This document shows positions 23,923 through 32,678 of a stretch of 64,000 nt of DNA, piece after piece; position 1 is the stretch's first letter; every line of letters starts with the position of its first letter. The notes below the pieces were generated by a model, which worked only from the letters and a program-made list of their open reading frames with translations, did not search any database and was not told the DNA's origin. Location: positions 30,583 through 94,582 of the IMG/VR virus record IMGVR_UViG_3300031576_000014; one strand, given 5' to 3'. This DNA is from a virus. Position numbers and translations under genes: made by a program.

Positions 23923-26547
23923 CTAGAGGTTGAACCTCGTCGCGAGGTACTGCTCGACGAGCATCCGGTCCGAGTCGAGGAGCGCCTTGCTGTAGACGAT
24001 CATCGCCGCGAGTTCGTGGTCGAGGATGTTCAGTCCGACACCCTCGCCCCCGAGGAAGAAGTCGGCCGTGATCGTTGCGGTGCCTGGCACGGCCGTCGTG
24101 TTGTCCGTGAGGACCTGCGCGGCACCGTCGAGCCACGACGCCTGCGTCGCGTGCGAACCGTCGAAGCGGTACGTCCAAACGTGCCCGTTCGTGTCCGGGA
24201 TCGTGGCGCCCCCGTTCGCCGCCCAGGATGAGTCGCCTCCCGGGGGCGCGCCCGACGTTCGCGCCTCCTGGAACGAGGCGAAGCCCCCGTGCCGGGCGAA
24301 GCTGTAGTCGGCGACGCCCTGCACCTGTGAAAAGATCCGGCCGGCGACGCCAGACCGCTTGAGCACGACGAAGACCGTGCGCGGGCCGATCGCACCACCC
24401 GCCGCCGCCGTGATGCGCAGGACCGCGGACCCCGCGGCCAGGATCGTGATCGTCGGTTGCCCGCCCGCCCACGCCTGCACCGGGTTCAGGACGGGCTGTG
24501 AGCCGCCCCCCGGCACCGTCGCGTGCCGGAGGTTCCCGCTCTTGTCGTTGACCTGCGAGACGTCCGGCGAGAGGACGACGCTGTCCATCTCGAACCACGC
24601 CCAGAGGCCGGCGAGCTTCGCCGGCGTGAACGTCAGCTCGTCGTCGATGAACAGGCTGTAGCCGACCCCTCCCGCCTTCGCAGCGTCGAGCGACGCCGCG
24701 ACCCTTTTGTAGAGCGTCGCTGCCGCCTGCGGGAACCCGTCGAAGAACGCGCTGAACGGCGACGCGTCGTACGCGCCGAGCGAGTAGCCGGGCGATCCCG
24801 CGGGCAGCCCTGCGTAGAAGAAGCCGAACTCGCCCGCGTCGCTGCGCGGGACGCCGACGAAGAAGAACGCGCGGAACTGCTCGTAGTCGAGCCAGACGTG
24901 GAAGCGCCGCGCCGCGAAGGACGGGCTGGGCGTGACCGACGTGATCCCGTCGAAGAACGCGCCCGTGTGCAGGCCGAGGATCTTCAGGCCGAGCGGAAGC
25001 GTGGAAGGGAACGTGCCCGCGCGCCTGATGAACGTCAGCGTCGTCGGGCCCGCACCGTCCTGCCTGCCGACCCAGCCGAGGGCGTAGAGGTTGTTCGCCG
25101 CGTCGATCACCTGCGCGGCCTCCTGGAAGGCGAACGCGCTCGGGCCGAAGGCGTGGACGACCGCGAACGTGTCGAAGTCGTAGGCGTCGTTGGCGCCTCC
25201 TCCGGGGACGAAGTGAGGGGGGCTCACGTCGCCGTCGAAGTAGAAGCCCGGGAAGTCGAGCGAGCCGACCTCGCGGAAGCTCCAGGGGAGCGTGCCGAGC
25301 GCGCGGTTCAGGGCTCTCCGTATCGCGTTCGGCGAGACCACGTCGGCGATCTGCGCGACCCGCTTCCTGTAGGAGTCGTCCGTCTCGCCAGAAGACCGGT
25401 CGATCGCCCTCTCCGCCCCTGCTTCGTCGAGCATCGGCGACTTCCCCCCGGCAGGGCTCGCCGCGTTCGTGCAAGAGAGGTCCCAGTCGTCGACCCAGTC
25501 GAGGATCCTCCAGGTCGCCGCGGCGACCTCGCTCGAGAAGGTCTCCGAGAAAGAGACGCGGGAGACCGTCAGGGTCGCGCCGCTCGCGGCCCCCGTGACC
25601 GTGTTGCCGACCCCGAACGGGGGCGCGAGGCTCCCGTCGAGGAAGATGAACGTCAACTTCTTCGTCCCGGCCGCCGTGCGCGTGCCGAGCGCCGTCCCCT
25701 CGACGATGGTGGTCGGCCCGTTCTTGACGATCACCTTCTCCCCGACCGCGAACGCGCCCGCGAAGACCGTCGCCTCGACGGAGACGTCGGGCTCGAGGAG
25801 AACGGCGCTGCCGACCGGGGGCAGGCCAGAGGGCTGCGGCGCGAAGAACGCGTCGACGCGGCCGACCTTGCCCGCGTTCGCCCCCGCCGTGAAGAGCAAC
25901 GCCTGCCCAACGTGCTCCGGGATGAACATGTCCGTCTTGTTCGGTGCCGTGACCTTGATCTGCGCGGCAGGCACAGACCCGAGCGGCGCCGGGTAGGTCG
26001 CAACGACGGTCGCCGTGTCGTTCGTGAAGTTCGCGCCCGGCTTCTCGACCTCGACGATCGTCCCCGGCATCGGGTTGTCGTACCCGCGCCCCGGCCTGGC
26101 CGCCTCGCCCGGAACGGTGAACGGCCCCGCATCCCCCGGGTGAAAGACGAGGTCCTCCTTGAGCACGTAGCGCCGCCCCGTGACGACCCGCTCGCCTCCC
26201 TGCGGGCCCCAGTCCGTCTGCACCTCGTCGGCGAAGACCTGGCCCGCCCGGAGCCTTAGGGGGCGCTCCAGGAGCTTCGAACGCGCGATCGAGAGGACGA
26301 CCTGGCTCTTCGCCTCGCCCGCCGCCGGCGCCGCCGTCTGACCGCTCCACGGCTGGACGTACAGCTCCTGCGTCGTCTCGTCGATCGCGCGCGAGACGCG
26401 CGCGAAGGTCGCCCACATCTGCCCGTGGGCCTCGAGCCCTTCCCCGTCGCCGGCCGCGAGGAAAGGGTCGCGGTAAGACGGGTCGAGCGCGGCCGACCAG
26501 ATCGCCTGGAAATCCTCCGCCGTCAGGGGCCCGGTCTTCAGCGGCAT
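23923..26547 (-). CDS. Large baseplate/fibre protein with C-terminal lectin-like domain
   Basis: An 874-residue protein. The N-terminal half has a baseplate-like segment near residues 365-400 (ETDDSYRKRVAQIADVVSPNAIRRALNRAL), like that seen in tail proteins next to baseplate J. The last 230 residues (SGNLRHATVPGGG...LVEQYLATRF) match the concanavalin A/LamG-like domains that phages use for glycan binding. A receptor-binding role is likely. ATG at 26545-26547 has AGGAGG 7 bases upstream, and a palindrome copy lies just beyond it, starting 17 bases from the ATG. Confidence 0.65.
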   Translation of the reverse strand: MPLKTGPLTAEDFQAIWSAALDPSYRDPFLAAGDGEGLEAHGQMWATFARVSRAIDETTQELYVQPWSGQTAAPAAGEAKSQVVLSIARSKLLERPLRLRAGQVFADEVQTDWGPQGGERVVTGRRYVLKEDLVFHPGDAGPFTVPGEAARPGRGYDNPMPGTIVEVEKPGANFTNDTATVVATYPAPLGSVPAAQIKVTAPNKTDMFIPEHVGQALLFTAGANAGKVGRVDAFFAPQPSGLPPVGSAVLLEPDVSVEATVFAGAFAVGEKVIVKNGPTTIVEGTALGTRTAAGTKKLTFIFLDGSLAPPFGVGNTVTGAASGATLTVSRVSFSETFSSEVAAATWRILDWVDDWDLSCTNAASPAGGKSPMLDEAGAERAIDRSSGETDDSYRKRVAQIADVVSPNAIRRALNRALGTLPWSFREVGSLDFPGFYFDGDVSPPHFVPGGGANDAYDFDTFAVVHAFGPSAFAFQEAAQVIDAANNLYALGWVGRQDGAGPTTLTFIRRAGTFPSTLPLGLKILGLHTGAFFDGITSVTPSPSFAARRFHVWLDYEQFRAFFFVGVPRSDAGEFGFFYAGLPAGSPGYSLGAYDASPFSAFFDGFPQAAATLYKRVAASLDAAKAGGVGYSLFIDDELTFTPAKLAGLWAWFEMDSVVLSPDVSQVNDKSGNLRHATVPGGGSQPVLNPVQAWAGGQPTITILAAGSAVLRITAAAGGAIGPRTVFVVLKRSGVAGRIFSQVQGVADYSFARHGGFASFQEARTSGAPPGGDSSWAANGGATIPDTNGHVWTYRFDGSHATQASWLDGAAQVLTDNTTAVPGTATITADFFLGGEGVGLNILDHELAAMIVYSKALLDSDRMLVEQYLATRFNL

Positions 26548-26705
26548 GGCGATCCTCCTCCCCACGTAAACCGCGGTTTACGTGGGGGAGCCGTGCCGCT
26601 GGCCCCGGGATCCTGCCGGAACAGGACGAAGACCGTGCAGCCGCCTACCGCGTACTCGGCAACCAGCTGGCCGCCCACGTCGCGCACGCGCACCGCCGCG
26701 AGCAT
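26538..26705 (-). CDS. Small protein, 55 residues, read through palindrome copy 4
   Basis: ATG at 26703-26705 overlaps the baseplate J-like stop as TGATG, implying coupled translation. The product starts MLAAVRVRDVGGQLVAEY and has a beta-like middle. Its last 15 residues, including RKPRFTW, are encoded by the palindromic repeat and flanks, and it ends 10 bases inside the next gene. The N-terminal 40 residues look protein-like; the tail probably reflects read-through into a regulatory site. Function unknown. Confidence 0.45.
   Translation of the reverse strand: MLAAVRVRDVGGQLVAEYAVGGCTVFVLFRQDPGASGTAPPRKPRFTWGGGSPCR
26564..26583. repeat. 20-bp perfect palindrome, copy 4
   Basis: Identical copy with symmetric CCC/GGG flanks, giving a 26-base dyad. 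It lies directly upstream of the AGGAGG of the lectin-like baseplate gene and within the 3' end of the 55-residue gene. Confidence 0.95.
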
Positions 26706-27829
26706 CAGGACACCGTTTGCACGAGTTCGGGCAGCGTGCGGAGCGTCTGCCCGACGTCGGGCACGAGGTCGCCCGTCGGCGCGACGATCGTGCCCTCCGG
26801 CGTCAAGAGCCCGTCTTCCGAGAAGCGGCGCAGCACAGCGCCGAGGTCGAGGCGGTTCAGGCGTCCGTTGACGGGCAGCGAGTTGACGAACGCGACGATC
26901 GCCGCGCGGACCTGGTCGGTCAGCGACGCCGTGTCGACGTTCGCGCGGAAGGTCAACTTCAGCGTGATCGTCACGAGCAACGGCAGGCTGGTGAAGATGA
27001 TGACCGCGATCCCGGCCGCCCTGAAGTCGTCGAGCGCCGTCTGCACCCTCTGCGCGAGCGCGCGGGAGGCGAGACCGGACGAATCCGCGACGTAGAGCTG
27101 CACGACGCGCGCGGGCAGCCCGCCCGCGATCGGCGTGACGACCTCGATCGCGCGCGCGGAGACGATGCCCGGCACCGTGGTGGCGCCGAACTCGATCGCC
27201 CCGAGCACGCCCCTCCTCGCCGTCCGCCAGAAGTCGCGGACGCGGGCCTTGAACACGTCGTCGTTCTCCGCGTCCTCGCCGCCCGCCGCGGGCTCCTCGT
27301 CGTTCGTGCACTGGAGCGTCTTGTCGAAGAGCGCGCCCGGGTCAGCGAAGCGCTTGATCGCCCCGAGCCCGACCTGCGTCGCCTTCCCGGCCTGCACCGC
27401 GCGCACGTCCGCCCGCGACGTCTTGTCGCCGGCACCGAAGTTCGCCGTCGTGATCGTGACGTACTCGACCCCCGTGTCCGTGACCGTCCGCGTGCCTACC
27501 GGGACAGAGCCGGCGCCGGCGGCCGTCGTCGCACGCGTGACCGAGACGGTTGTCAGGGCGGCGCTCGCGCCTTTGCGCGTGAGCGTGTAGCGGTCGTACG
27601 CGAAGCGGTCGAGGTCGTCGCCCTCGCTCCCGTCGAGCAGGTGCGCCGCCGTGCGGAAACCGAGCTGCTTGATGCACGCGTCCGCCATGACGGACGCGAC
27701 CCCGACGATGATGTTTGCGTCTGAGCCCTCGACGTCGACCATCGCCGGGTCGATCTTGGTCGACCGCTGGACCACGTAGTCCCTGCCTATCGCGTAAAGA
27801 TCAAGCCTCGATGGCAGATCCGGGGGCAT
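26705..27829 (-). CDS. Baseplate J-like protein (Mu gp47 family)
   Basis: A 374-residue baseplate wedge protein. Hallmarks of the J family are the early DGSEGDDLDRFAYDRYTLTR region, the CTNDEEPAAGGEDAENDDVFKAR segment that introduces the conserved GAxxxG... domain, and the C-terminal beta/alpha repeats ending in PVNGRLNRLDLGAVL. It would connect the hub to the baseplate periphery. ATG at 27827-27829 is chosen over an upstream in-frame start. thyX lies divergently 53 bases upstream. Confidence 0.78.
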   Translation of the reverse strand: MPPDLPSRLDLYAIGRDYVVQRSTKIDPAMVDVEGSDANIIVGVASVMADACIKQLGFRTAAHLLDGSEGDDLDRFAYDRYTLTRKGASAALTTVSVTRATTAAGAGSVPVGTRTVTDTGVEYVTITTANFGAGDKTSRADVRAVQAGKATQVGLGAIKRFADPGALFDKTLQCTNDEEPAAGGEDAENDDVFKARVRDFWRTARRGVLGAIEFGATTVPGIVSARAIEVVTPIAGGLPARVVQLYVADSSGLASRALAQRVQTALDDFRAAGIAVIIFTSLPLLVTITLKLTFRANVDTASLTDQVRAAIVAFVNSLPVNGRLNRLDLGAVLRRFSEDGLLTPEGTIVAPTGDLVPDVGQTLRTLPELVQTVS

Positions 27830-27882
27830 GCCGTCGATGTTCGCGCGACGACCACGCGCGCACAAGCGGCAAGCAAAGACGC

Positions 27883-29037
27883 ATGGGAGAGAACGAAATC
27901 AAGGTTCTGGCTGCATATGAAGAGTTCGGCGATGGGCGCCCTGTTCGCGAGCTTCTCGCCGAGTACGCCGAGCGCATCTACCAGATCGAAAAGAACATCG
28001 AGGCCGCTCCGGACGACATCGTCGAGGGCACCGTCGCAGAACGGCTTGCGCACGTCGAAGACGCCGTCGCGCAGTGGCAGCGAGAGAAAAATTCGTCTTT
28101 CGTCGTCCTGCCGAAGTCGCCGCTCTCACCGCTCGTCGATGCAATCAAGGCGAGCCCGCCGACCGGCAACATCGATTGGCCCGCGCACGCGAAGGCTGTT
28201 AGCGCTTCGACGGCGACTTCGACGGCGACGCGTGCAGCTCGGGCTGGAGCCGCCGCGATGAAAAAGGAAGTCCTTGACCACGGATACTTGCAGCTCGTCG
28301 AAACGTGGGGCTCCGACGAGCGCATCATCGAGGCCGCGCGCATGTCGACGCAGAAGGGCTTCCAGGGGTGGGGGCATCCCGATGGGGCGTGCCAGAACTG
28401 TCACGGACAGGGGGAAACGCCTCGGCATGGCGTCTGCTCGCGCTGCGGCGGGACGAAGGTCCAGAAGGCCGGCGACGAGAAGCTCCTTAAGTTCCTCTGG
28501 GAGAACGCGCACCATACGCCCTTCGAGATGACGGGGATGACCATCGAAGTGCAGGCCCCGATCTTCGTCTTCCGCGAGTGGCACCGCCACCGCGTGCCCT
28601 TCGGGTACAACGAGATGAGCGCCCGCTACGCACCGCTCCCGGACGTGAACTACATCCCGACCGTTGAGCGACTCATGATGCAGGGAGGCAGAAACAAGCA
28701 GGCCCAGGGGACCGGCGTTGCGCTCACTGAGGACCAGGCGCAGACCTTCCGCGCGATGCTCTTCGCCTCGTACAAGGATCTGGAGTTCCAGTACCAGAGC
28801 GCGCTGGATGCCGGGGTCCCCAAGGAACTTGCCAGGATCATCCTCCCCGTCGGGCGCTACAGCCGGATGATGGCGACGGGGAACCTCCGCGGGTGGCTTG
28901 CGTTTTTGAAACTGCGCCAAGCACCGAACGCGCAATACGAAATTCGCGTCTACGCCGAAGCCGTTCACGACATGCTCGCGGAGAGGTTCCCCCGCACGCT
29001 CGCGCTCTTCGACGAAGGTACTTCCAAGACGCTCTAG
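27883..29037 (+). CDS. thyX: Flavin-dependent thymidylate synthase with zinc insert and N-terminal extension
   Basis: ThyX makes dTMP from dUMP using FAD and methylenetetrahydrofolate, supporting phage DNA synthesis. The catalytic domain starts near residue 126 (MKKEVLDHGYLQLV). A DnaJ-type CxxCxGxG...CxxCxG zinc knuckle (Cys170, 173, 185, 188) is inserted before DEKLLKFLWENAHHTPFEM. The signature RHR (235-237) is followed by eight, not seven, residues before Ser246. An Ala/Thr linker joins a 105-residue helical N-terminal part, so a shorter protein from ATG 28258 is possible. It is the only intact plus-strand metabolic gene, set between baseplate genes, and its TAG overlaps the convergent stop at a CTAG. 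Confidence 0.85.
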   Translation: MGENEIKVLAAYEEFGDGRPVRELLAEYAERIYQIEKNIEAAPDDIVEGTVAERLAHVEDAVAQWQREKNSSFVVLPKSPLSPLVDAIKASPPTGNIDWPAHAKAVSASTATSTATRAARAGAAAMKKEVLDHGYLQLVETWGSDERIIEAARMSTQKGFQGWGHPDGACQNCHGQGETPRHGVCSRCGGTKVQKAGDEKLLKFLWENAHHTPFEMTGMTIEVQAPIFVFREWHRHRVPFGYNEMSARYAPLPDVNYIPTVERLMMQGGRNKQAQGTGVALTEDQAQTFRAMLFASYKDLEFQYQSALDAGVPKELARIILPVGRYSRMMATGNLRGWLAFLKLRQAPNAQYEIRVYAEAVHDMLAERFPRTLALFDEGTSKTL

Positions 29038-29915
29038 GCCGCCTGGGAGAGCGGAACAGGCACGTCGAAGCGCGTGGCCGCCCCGTCGCGCGTGCGCACG
29101 GCCACGATGAACCGGACAAGCTCCGGGTGCTGCTCGTCGAGGACTACGCGGACCCTCGCCTGCGCGACCTCCGGTTCGAGCCGGATCTGCGCCTCCGCGT
29201 CCGCCGTCACGCGCGCGAGCGTGCTCGCGAGCACGAGCTGCTTGCCGTACGTGGTCACGCCGACGCCGTAGCCGAGAAGGTGCGCGAAGCGGTTCTTGAT
29301 CGTCAGGAGGCGCCGGACGATGCGCTTCTTCAGGCCGTCGTCGCCCTCGTCGAACGCGTAGTCGCCGTCCGCCCCGACGGCGAACGTGCCGAGCGCAATC
29401 TGCCCAGCCTGGATCCCTACCGGCTGTCCTCCTCCGGGGGCGTTCCCGATGTCGCGCGCGGGCCGGGGGTTGTTGAACTGCGGCGGTTGAACTTCCTTGA
29501 ACGCCGCGTCGAACGCGCGGGCCGCCGACGCAAGCTGCTGCAAGAGGTCCGCCGAGTAGACGTTCGAGACGGCCGCCGTGTACCGGGTCGGCCAGGCGCT
29601 CATCGGACGGTCGAGCACGAGGTCGACGAACCGCCCGACGTCGTTCGAGGGAAGCTCCTCGATGGTCGGAAGCTCAACGGCGACGACGGAGACGGCCCGC
29701 ACGGCTTCCCCGTCGAGTCCGACCCCGCCCATGACGGGGACCACCGTGTACTTCGACGGATCGCTCGCGTCCCTCGGGTCGAGCAGCCCGGAGAAGAAGA
29801 CCGTCTTCCCAAACGCGAGGCGCACGACGTTCTCGTCGAGCGCGAGCGCGTCGTCGAGCGCGAGCGCGCCCGAAGGGGTGGCGCCCCACGAGAGGAAGTC
29901 CCAGGGACCGCTCAC
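29034..29915 (-). CDS. Baseplate component, gp25-like C-terminal region
   Basis: A 293-residue protein. The C-terminal part (KKRIVRRLLTIKNRFAHLLGYGVGV, then beta strands with acidic ends) resembles the GPW/gp25 baseplate wedge family. The N-terminal 190 residues look like a virion domain with a Pro/Asn/Gly linker. It lies upstream of the baseplate J-like gene in the transcript, the usual gp25-J order. Start is GTG at 29913-29915, overlapping the neighbouring stop as GTGA. Confidence 0.6.
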   Translation of the reverse strand: MSGPWDFLSWGATPSGALALDDALALDENVVRLAFGKTVFFSGLLDPRDASDPSKYTVVPVMGGVGLDGEAVRAVSVVAVELPTIEELPSNDVGRFVDLVLDRPMSAWPTRYTAAVSNVYSADLLQQLASAARAFDAAFKEVQPPQFNNPRPARDIGNAPGGGQPVGIQAGQIALGTFAVGADGDYAFDEGDDGLKKRIVRRLLTIKNRFAHLLGYGVGVTTYGKQLVLASTLARVTADAEAQIRLEPEVAQARVRVVLDEQHPELVRFIVAVRTRDGAATRFDVPVPLSQAA

Positions 29916-30184
29916 GTGTCCTTCAGGTCAGGGTCGGGGTCCGTGCGGCTGACACGGCCCCCTCCGTAGGAGAGCCCGGCAGAGACGTCGATCGGCTTCG
30001 ACGGATCGCATGAGAGGGCGAAGGAGAAGCTCGGGATCGGGAGCTTGGGCGGGAAGGCGATTGCCGGCAGGAGGAACTTCAGGGAGAACTTCGGAAGCTG
30101 GATCGAGAAACCGCAAAGCTGCGCGTTGACCGTCGGCGTCGCGAAGTCCGCCCCGCCGAACCCCCCAGGAAGAGCCTGCGTCAT
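29912..30184 (-). CDS. Small virion-type hypothetical protein
   Basis: A 90-residue protein rich in Pro, Phe, Leu and Lys in an alternating pattern (FSIQLPKFSLKFLLPAIAFPPKLPIPSFSF), with an N-terminal Gly-rich stretch and a polar C-terminus. I recall similar short Pro/Phe proteins near baseplate genes of other myoviruses. Role unknown; ATG at 30182-30184. Confidence 0.5.
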   Translation of the reverse strand: MTQALPGGFGGADFATPTVNAQLCGFSIQLPKFSLKFLLPAIAFPPKLPIPSFSFALSCDPSKPIDVSAGLSYGGGRVSRTDPDPDLKDT

Positions 30185-30240
30185 GCCTCAAGGCTAACGC
30201 ACCGCCGCGCAGGGGTCGACCGCGACAGGCGTCCGCTTCA

Positions 30241-30546
30241 TCAGTAGATCCTGATCCCGAGCCGTCCGATCGCCTCGTCCTCGCGAACGCCGAAGAGCGT
30301 GTTCACCTCGAGCCGGATGGTCCCTACGTGTGCCTTGCATTTGAGGCACCCAGCATCGGCTTCCCACGCTCGGTCATCTTTGCTCGGCCGCCGGCCTGAG
30401 CCGGCGATGGCGAACGGCTTGTCACCGCAGTAGGGGCAGGCCGCGTCGACGACTACTGCGTGGTCCGCCTCATGGAACGGTTTCTCGCACCGTTGCCGTG
30501 CGCTCCCGTCCTTCGGCAACAAATAGATCTTCTCTCGGTGCGTCAT
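30241..30546 (-). CDS. Zinc-binding hypothetical protein
   Basis: A 101-residue protein with a CPYCGD pair (Cys37, Cys40) and a CLKC pair (about 67-70), probably one zinc ribbon. It is the last gene of the four-gene cassette behind the operator-like dyads at 32.5 kb. It starts by ATGA overlap with the coiled-coil gene. Its lower GC than flanking baseplate genes hints at separate origin. Confidence 0.55.
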   Translation of the reverse strand: MTHREKIYLLPKDGSARQRCEKPFHEADHAVVVDAACPYCGDKPFAIAGSGRRPSKDDRAWEADAGCLKCKAHVGTIRLEVNTLFGVREDEAIGRLGIRIY

Positions 30547-30968
30547 GTTGTCTTCCTTTTCCGGCTTGTCGGGATGCTCGCGAGCTTCGCTTTCAGCGTC
30601 GCGTTTTCGAGGAGCAGAGCTTCGTTCGTGCGCAGGAAATGCGCTCTTGCCTCGCCGGCTTTCTCCAGCTCGTCTTTCAACGTGTCGAGCTTCGTATGCA
30701 GCTCATCGTACTCTTTGCAGAGCTTCGACTTTTCCTCTTCACACTCCCCGCGCGCTTCATTGAGTTTCTCTTCCCAGCCATCGCCTTCGTCGGCCAGCTC
30801 TTGGATCGCGCTGAAGATCTCGTCCGTGGTTTCGCAGTCGATTCCCTCGCGTCCGCTAAGGTCGGCGCGGATCTCGTGGAGAAGCTCCAGGGCCGCGTGC
30901 AGCCGATCGCGCAAGTCTTCCTCGCGTGTGTCTTTGACGTCGCACCATGCTTGCGTGTACGCGCTCAT
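30543..30968 (-). CDS. Coiled-coil hypothetical protein
   Basis: A 141-residue, strongly charged protein; residues about 60-130 form a likely coiled coil (EEEKSKLCKEYDELHTKLDTL). Both ends are coupled to neighbours by ATGA overlaps. Codon use is less GC-rich than the structural genes. Function unknown; part of the 30.2-32.5 kb accessory cassette. Confidence 0.55.
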   Translation of the reverse strand: MSAYTQAWCDVKDTREEDLRDRLHAALELLHEIRADLSGREGIDCETTDEIFSAIQELADEGDGWEEKLNEARGECEEEKSKLCKEYDELHTKLDTLKDELEKAGEARAHFLRTNEALLLENATLKAKLASIPTSRKRKTT

Positions 30969-31195
30969 GGCGCCACCTCGGGGAAAACAAATTCGACCGT
31001 CGTATCCGCGTCGCGGTACGCAACGACTAGATACCCGTTGTGTCCGCGCGAAACCTGTACGAGGTGCCCGCGACAACCATCGGGGAAGAGTGCTCCGGTC
31101 CAAACCGCTCGACCGCGTGCGAGCCGAAACCCGATCGACCCTTTGGGCCAGCTATCAATACTGTCGATGACATCAATCACTTCGAACAGTTTCAT
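30965..31195 (-). CDS. Small hypothetical protein, 76 residues
   Basis: A compact, probably beta-rich protein (MKLFEVIDVIDSIDSWPKG... VWTGALFPDG... DTTVEFVFPEVAP). It overlaps the genes on both sides by ATGA. No family recognised. Confidence 0.5.
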   Translation of the reverse strand: MKLFEVIDVIDSIDSWPKGSIGFRLARGRAVWTGALFPDGCRGHLVQVSRGHNGYLVVAYRDADTTVEFVFPEVAP

Positions 31196-32463
31196 GACGC
31201 CCCCACGTATTCCCCGATCGCCTTCGAATCGGTGTCCTCGACGACGACTTCCGCCGCGCAGCGGGAGAGGACAGTCTGCTTGCGCCCCTTGTACTCTTCG
31301 TGCTTCTTCACCGTCGCCTTGACCGAGTAGCGCTTGCCCACGTCGAGCCGCGCGCTCGTTGTCCCCCACTTCGCCGCGTTGCCGCCCGCGTCCTCGAAGA
31401 GGTGAAGGTGGAGCGTCCCGTACTCCCCGTCGAAGTCGAGCACCTTCATCAAGGTGAGCACGAAGACCTCGCGCTTGCCCACCGTGCCGAAGTGGTCGTT
31501 CGCGGCGCTGCCCGCAGCCTTGCGCCGGACCGCGTCGCGGCCCATCGCGCGCTCGTACGCGTTGACGAGGGAGACCGCGTAGCCGTAGTGGCGCGGACCC
31601 ACGAACCCGGCCCGCGCGATCGCGCAGACGTTGTGCTCGAAGTCGCTCGCCGGCACGATCGCGGCGAAGTGCTCCGCGATCTGCGTCGCCTTCGCGATCT
31701 CCTCCGGGGTCGCCTGGGACGGCATCGGGAAGAGACGATCGTACGGACCGCAGACCATCCGCTGGACCGTGTCCGCGGTGAAGGGCGGCTTGCCCGACGA
31801 CTTCGGGACGTAGCCGTTCTCCCCAACCTCGCGCACGGCGTACGCGAGCACCGCGACGAGACCATGGACGTTCTCGCCCCCTCCGCCGAACCCGAACCCG
31901 TCCTCGTCGCCGCCTCCGCGGAGAAGCTCAGCGACGAACATCGCCGCCTCCGCGATCTTCTCCGGCGACGCGCGCCCGAGGAAGTCCCGCACGCACTGGC
32001 GGCCCACCTGGATCGTCCGGCCGTCCTCGTGCACGAGCACGAACGTGTCCTTGCGGTGGCGGGCAAGCTTGCAGTGCTCGCAGCGCGGCTTCGCCGTCCG
32101 GTACTCCTCCGGCAGGTCCGTCCCGGAGATGCTCCGGACGAGGTTGACGCCGTCCGCCAGGGGTTCGAGCGTCGCCGCGAACGTCCACCCGTCGAACTTG
32201 GGCGACTCGCCGAAGACCGTCACCTCGACGTACTCTGCCGCGCGGGTGTGCGGCTCGTGCCCCGACGTCCCGGAGAACTCGCACGTGGGAAGCGTGTCGG
32301 ACTTCCTGCCGCACCCGCACGAGAATTGAACGCCGGCCGCGCCCTTCCGGTAGCCGACCACCCCGCACGCGAGCTTCGCGGCCTTGCGCGTCAGGGACGC
32401 CATCTTCTTCTCGAACGCGTGAAGGTTGGAGGGGGCGATGCGGAACGTGGCTTCGGTGGGCAT
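31192..32463 (-). CDS. Conserved phage protein with multiple zinc-type Cys pairs
   Basis: A 423-residue protein resembling one I recall from several large phages, of unknown role. It has CGCG (48-51), CEHCK (about 129-133) and a VGRQCVRDFLG motif (about 152-162) following a strand that reads TFVLVHEDGRTIQ. The C-terminal 80 residues look like an OB or beta-barrel domain (RYSVKATVKKHEEYKGRKQTVLSRC). A role in nucleic-acid metabolism is possible but unproven. It is the first gene of the cassette behind the 32.48-32.61 kb operators, so it is probably regulated apart from the virion genes. Confidence 0.6.
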   Translation of the reverse strand: MPTEATFRIAPSNLHAFEKKMASLTRKAAKLACGVVGYRKGAAGVQFSCGCGRKSDTLPTCEFSGTSGHEPHTRAAEYVEVTVFGESPKFDGWTFAATLEPLADGVNLVRSISGTDLPEEYRTAKPRCEHCKLARHRKDTFVLVHEDGRTIQVGRQCVRDFLGRASPEKIAEAAMFVAELLRGGGDEDGFGFGGGGENVHGLVAVLAYAVREVGENGYVPKSSGKPPFTADTVQRMVCGPYDRLFPMPSQATPEEIAKATQIAEHFAAIVPASDFEHNVCAIARAGFVGPRHYGYAVSLVNAYERAMGRDAVRRKAAGSAANDHFGTVGKREVFVLTLMKVLDFDGEYGTLHLHLFEDAGGNAAKWGTTSARLDVGKRYSVKATVKKHEEYKGRKQTVLSRCAAEVVVEDTDSKAIGEYVGAS

Positions 32464-32482
32464 GGCTACCCTTTATGCTAAT

Positions 32483-32607
32483 GCTATGCCAAGTATGTCA
32501 GAGCATCTATCAGGGACTCGCCGGACGGTAGCTATGACATGCATGTCATAGCACTTAGACGAAGGCTTGTTTCGTCGGCCTTTTTGCTATGACATCCGTG
32601 TCAAAGC
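32483..32607 (-). promoter_or_regulatory. Three operator-like 22-bp dyads upstream of an accessory cassette
   Basis: Three related inverted repeats lie in the 215-base gap 32464-32678. Copy 2 (32531-32552) is a perfect dyad of GCTATGACATG and its complement. Copy 3 (32586-32607) has half-sites GCTATGACAT and GTGTCAAAGC. Copy 1 (32483-32504) is weaker, GCTATG...TGTCAGAGC. Start-to-start spacings are 48 and 55 bases. A half-site-like GCTATGATGTC follows at 32606. The gap is AT-rich for this genome. It should control the 31192-32463 gene and those behind it. Confidence 0.7.
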
Positions 32608-32678
32608 TATGATGTCTTTGCATGCTCTCTTGAAGGTGCGCACAACCTTGCCGCGTAAAGATTGCGCTTTTCACGCTC

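Noticed and set aside
23897-26416. A second long minus-strand frame overlapping the lectin-like baseplate gene
   Set aside because: Arg/Gly-rich frame-shifted shadow of the true gene, which has ordered domains and a strong AGGAGG start.
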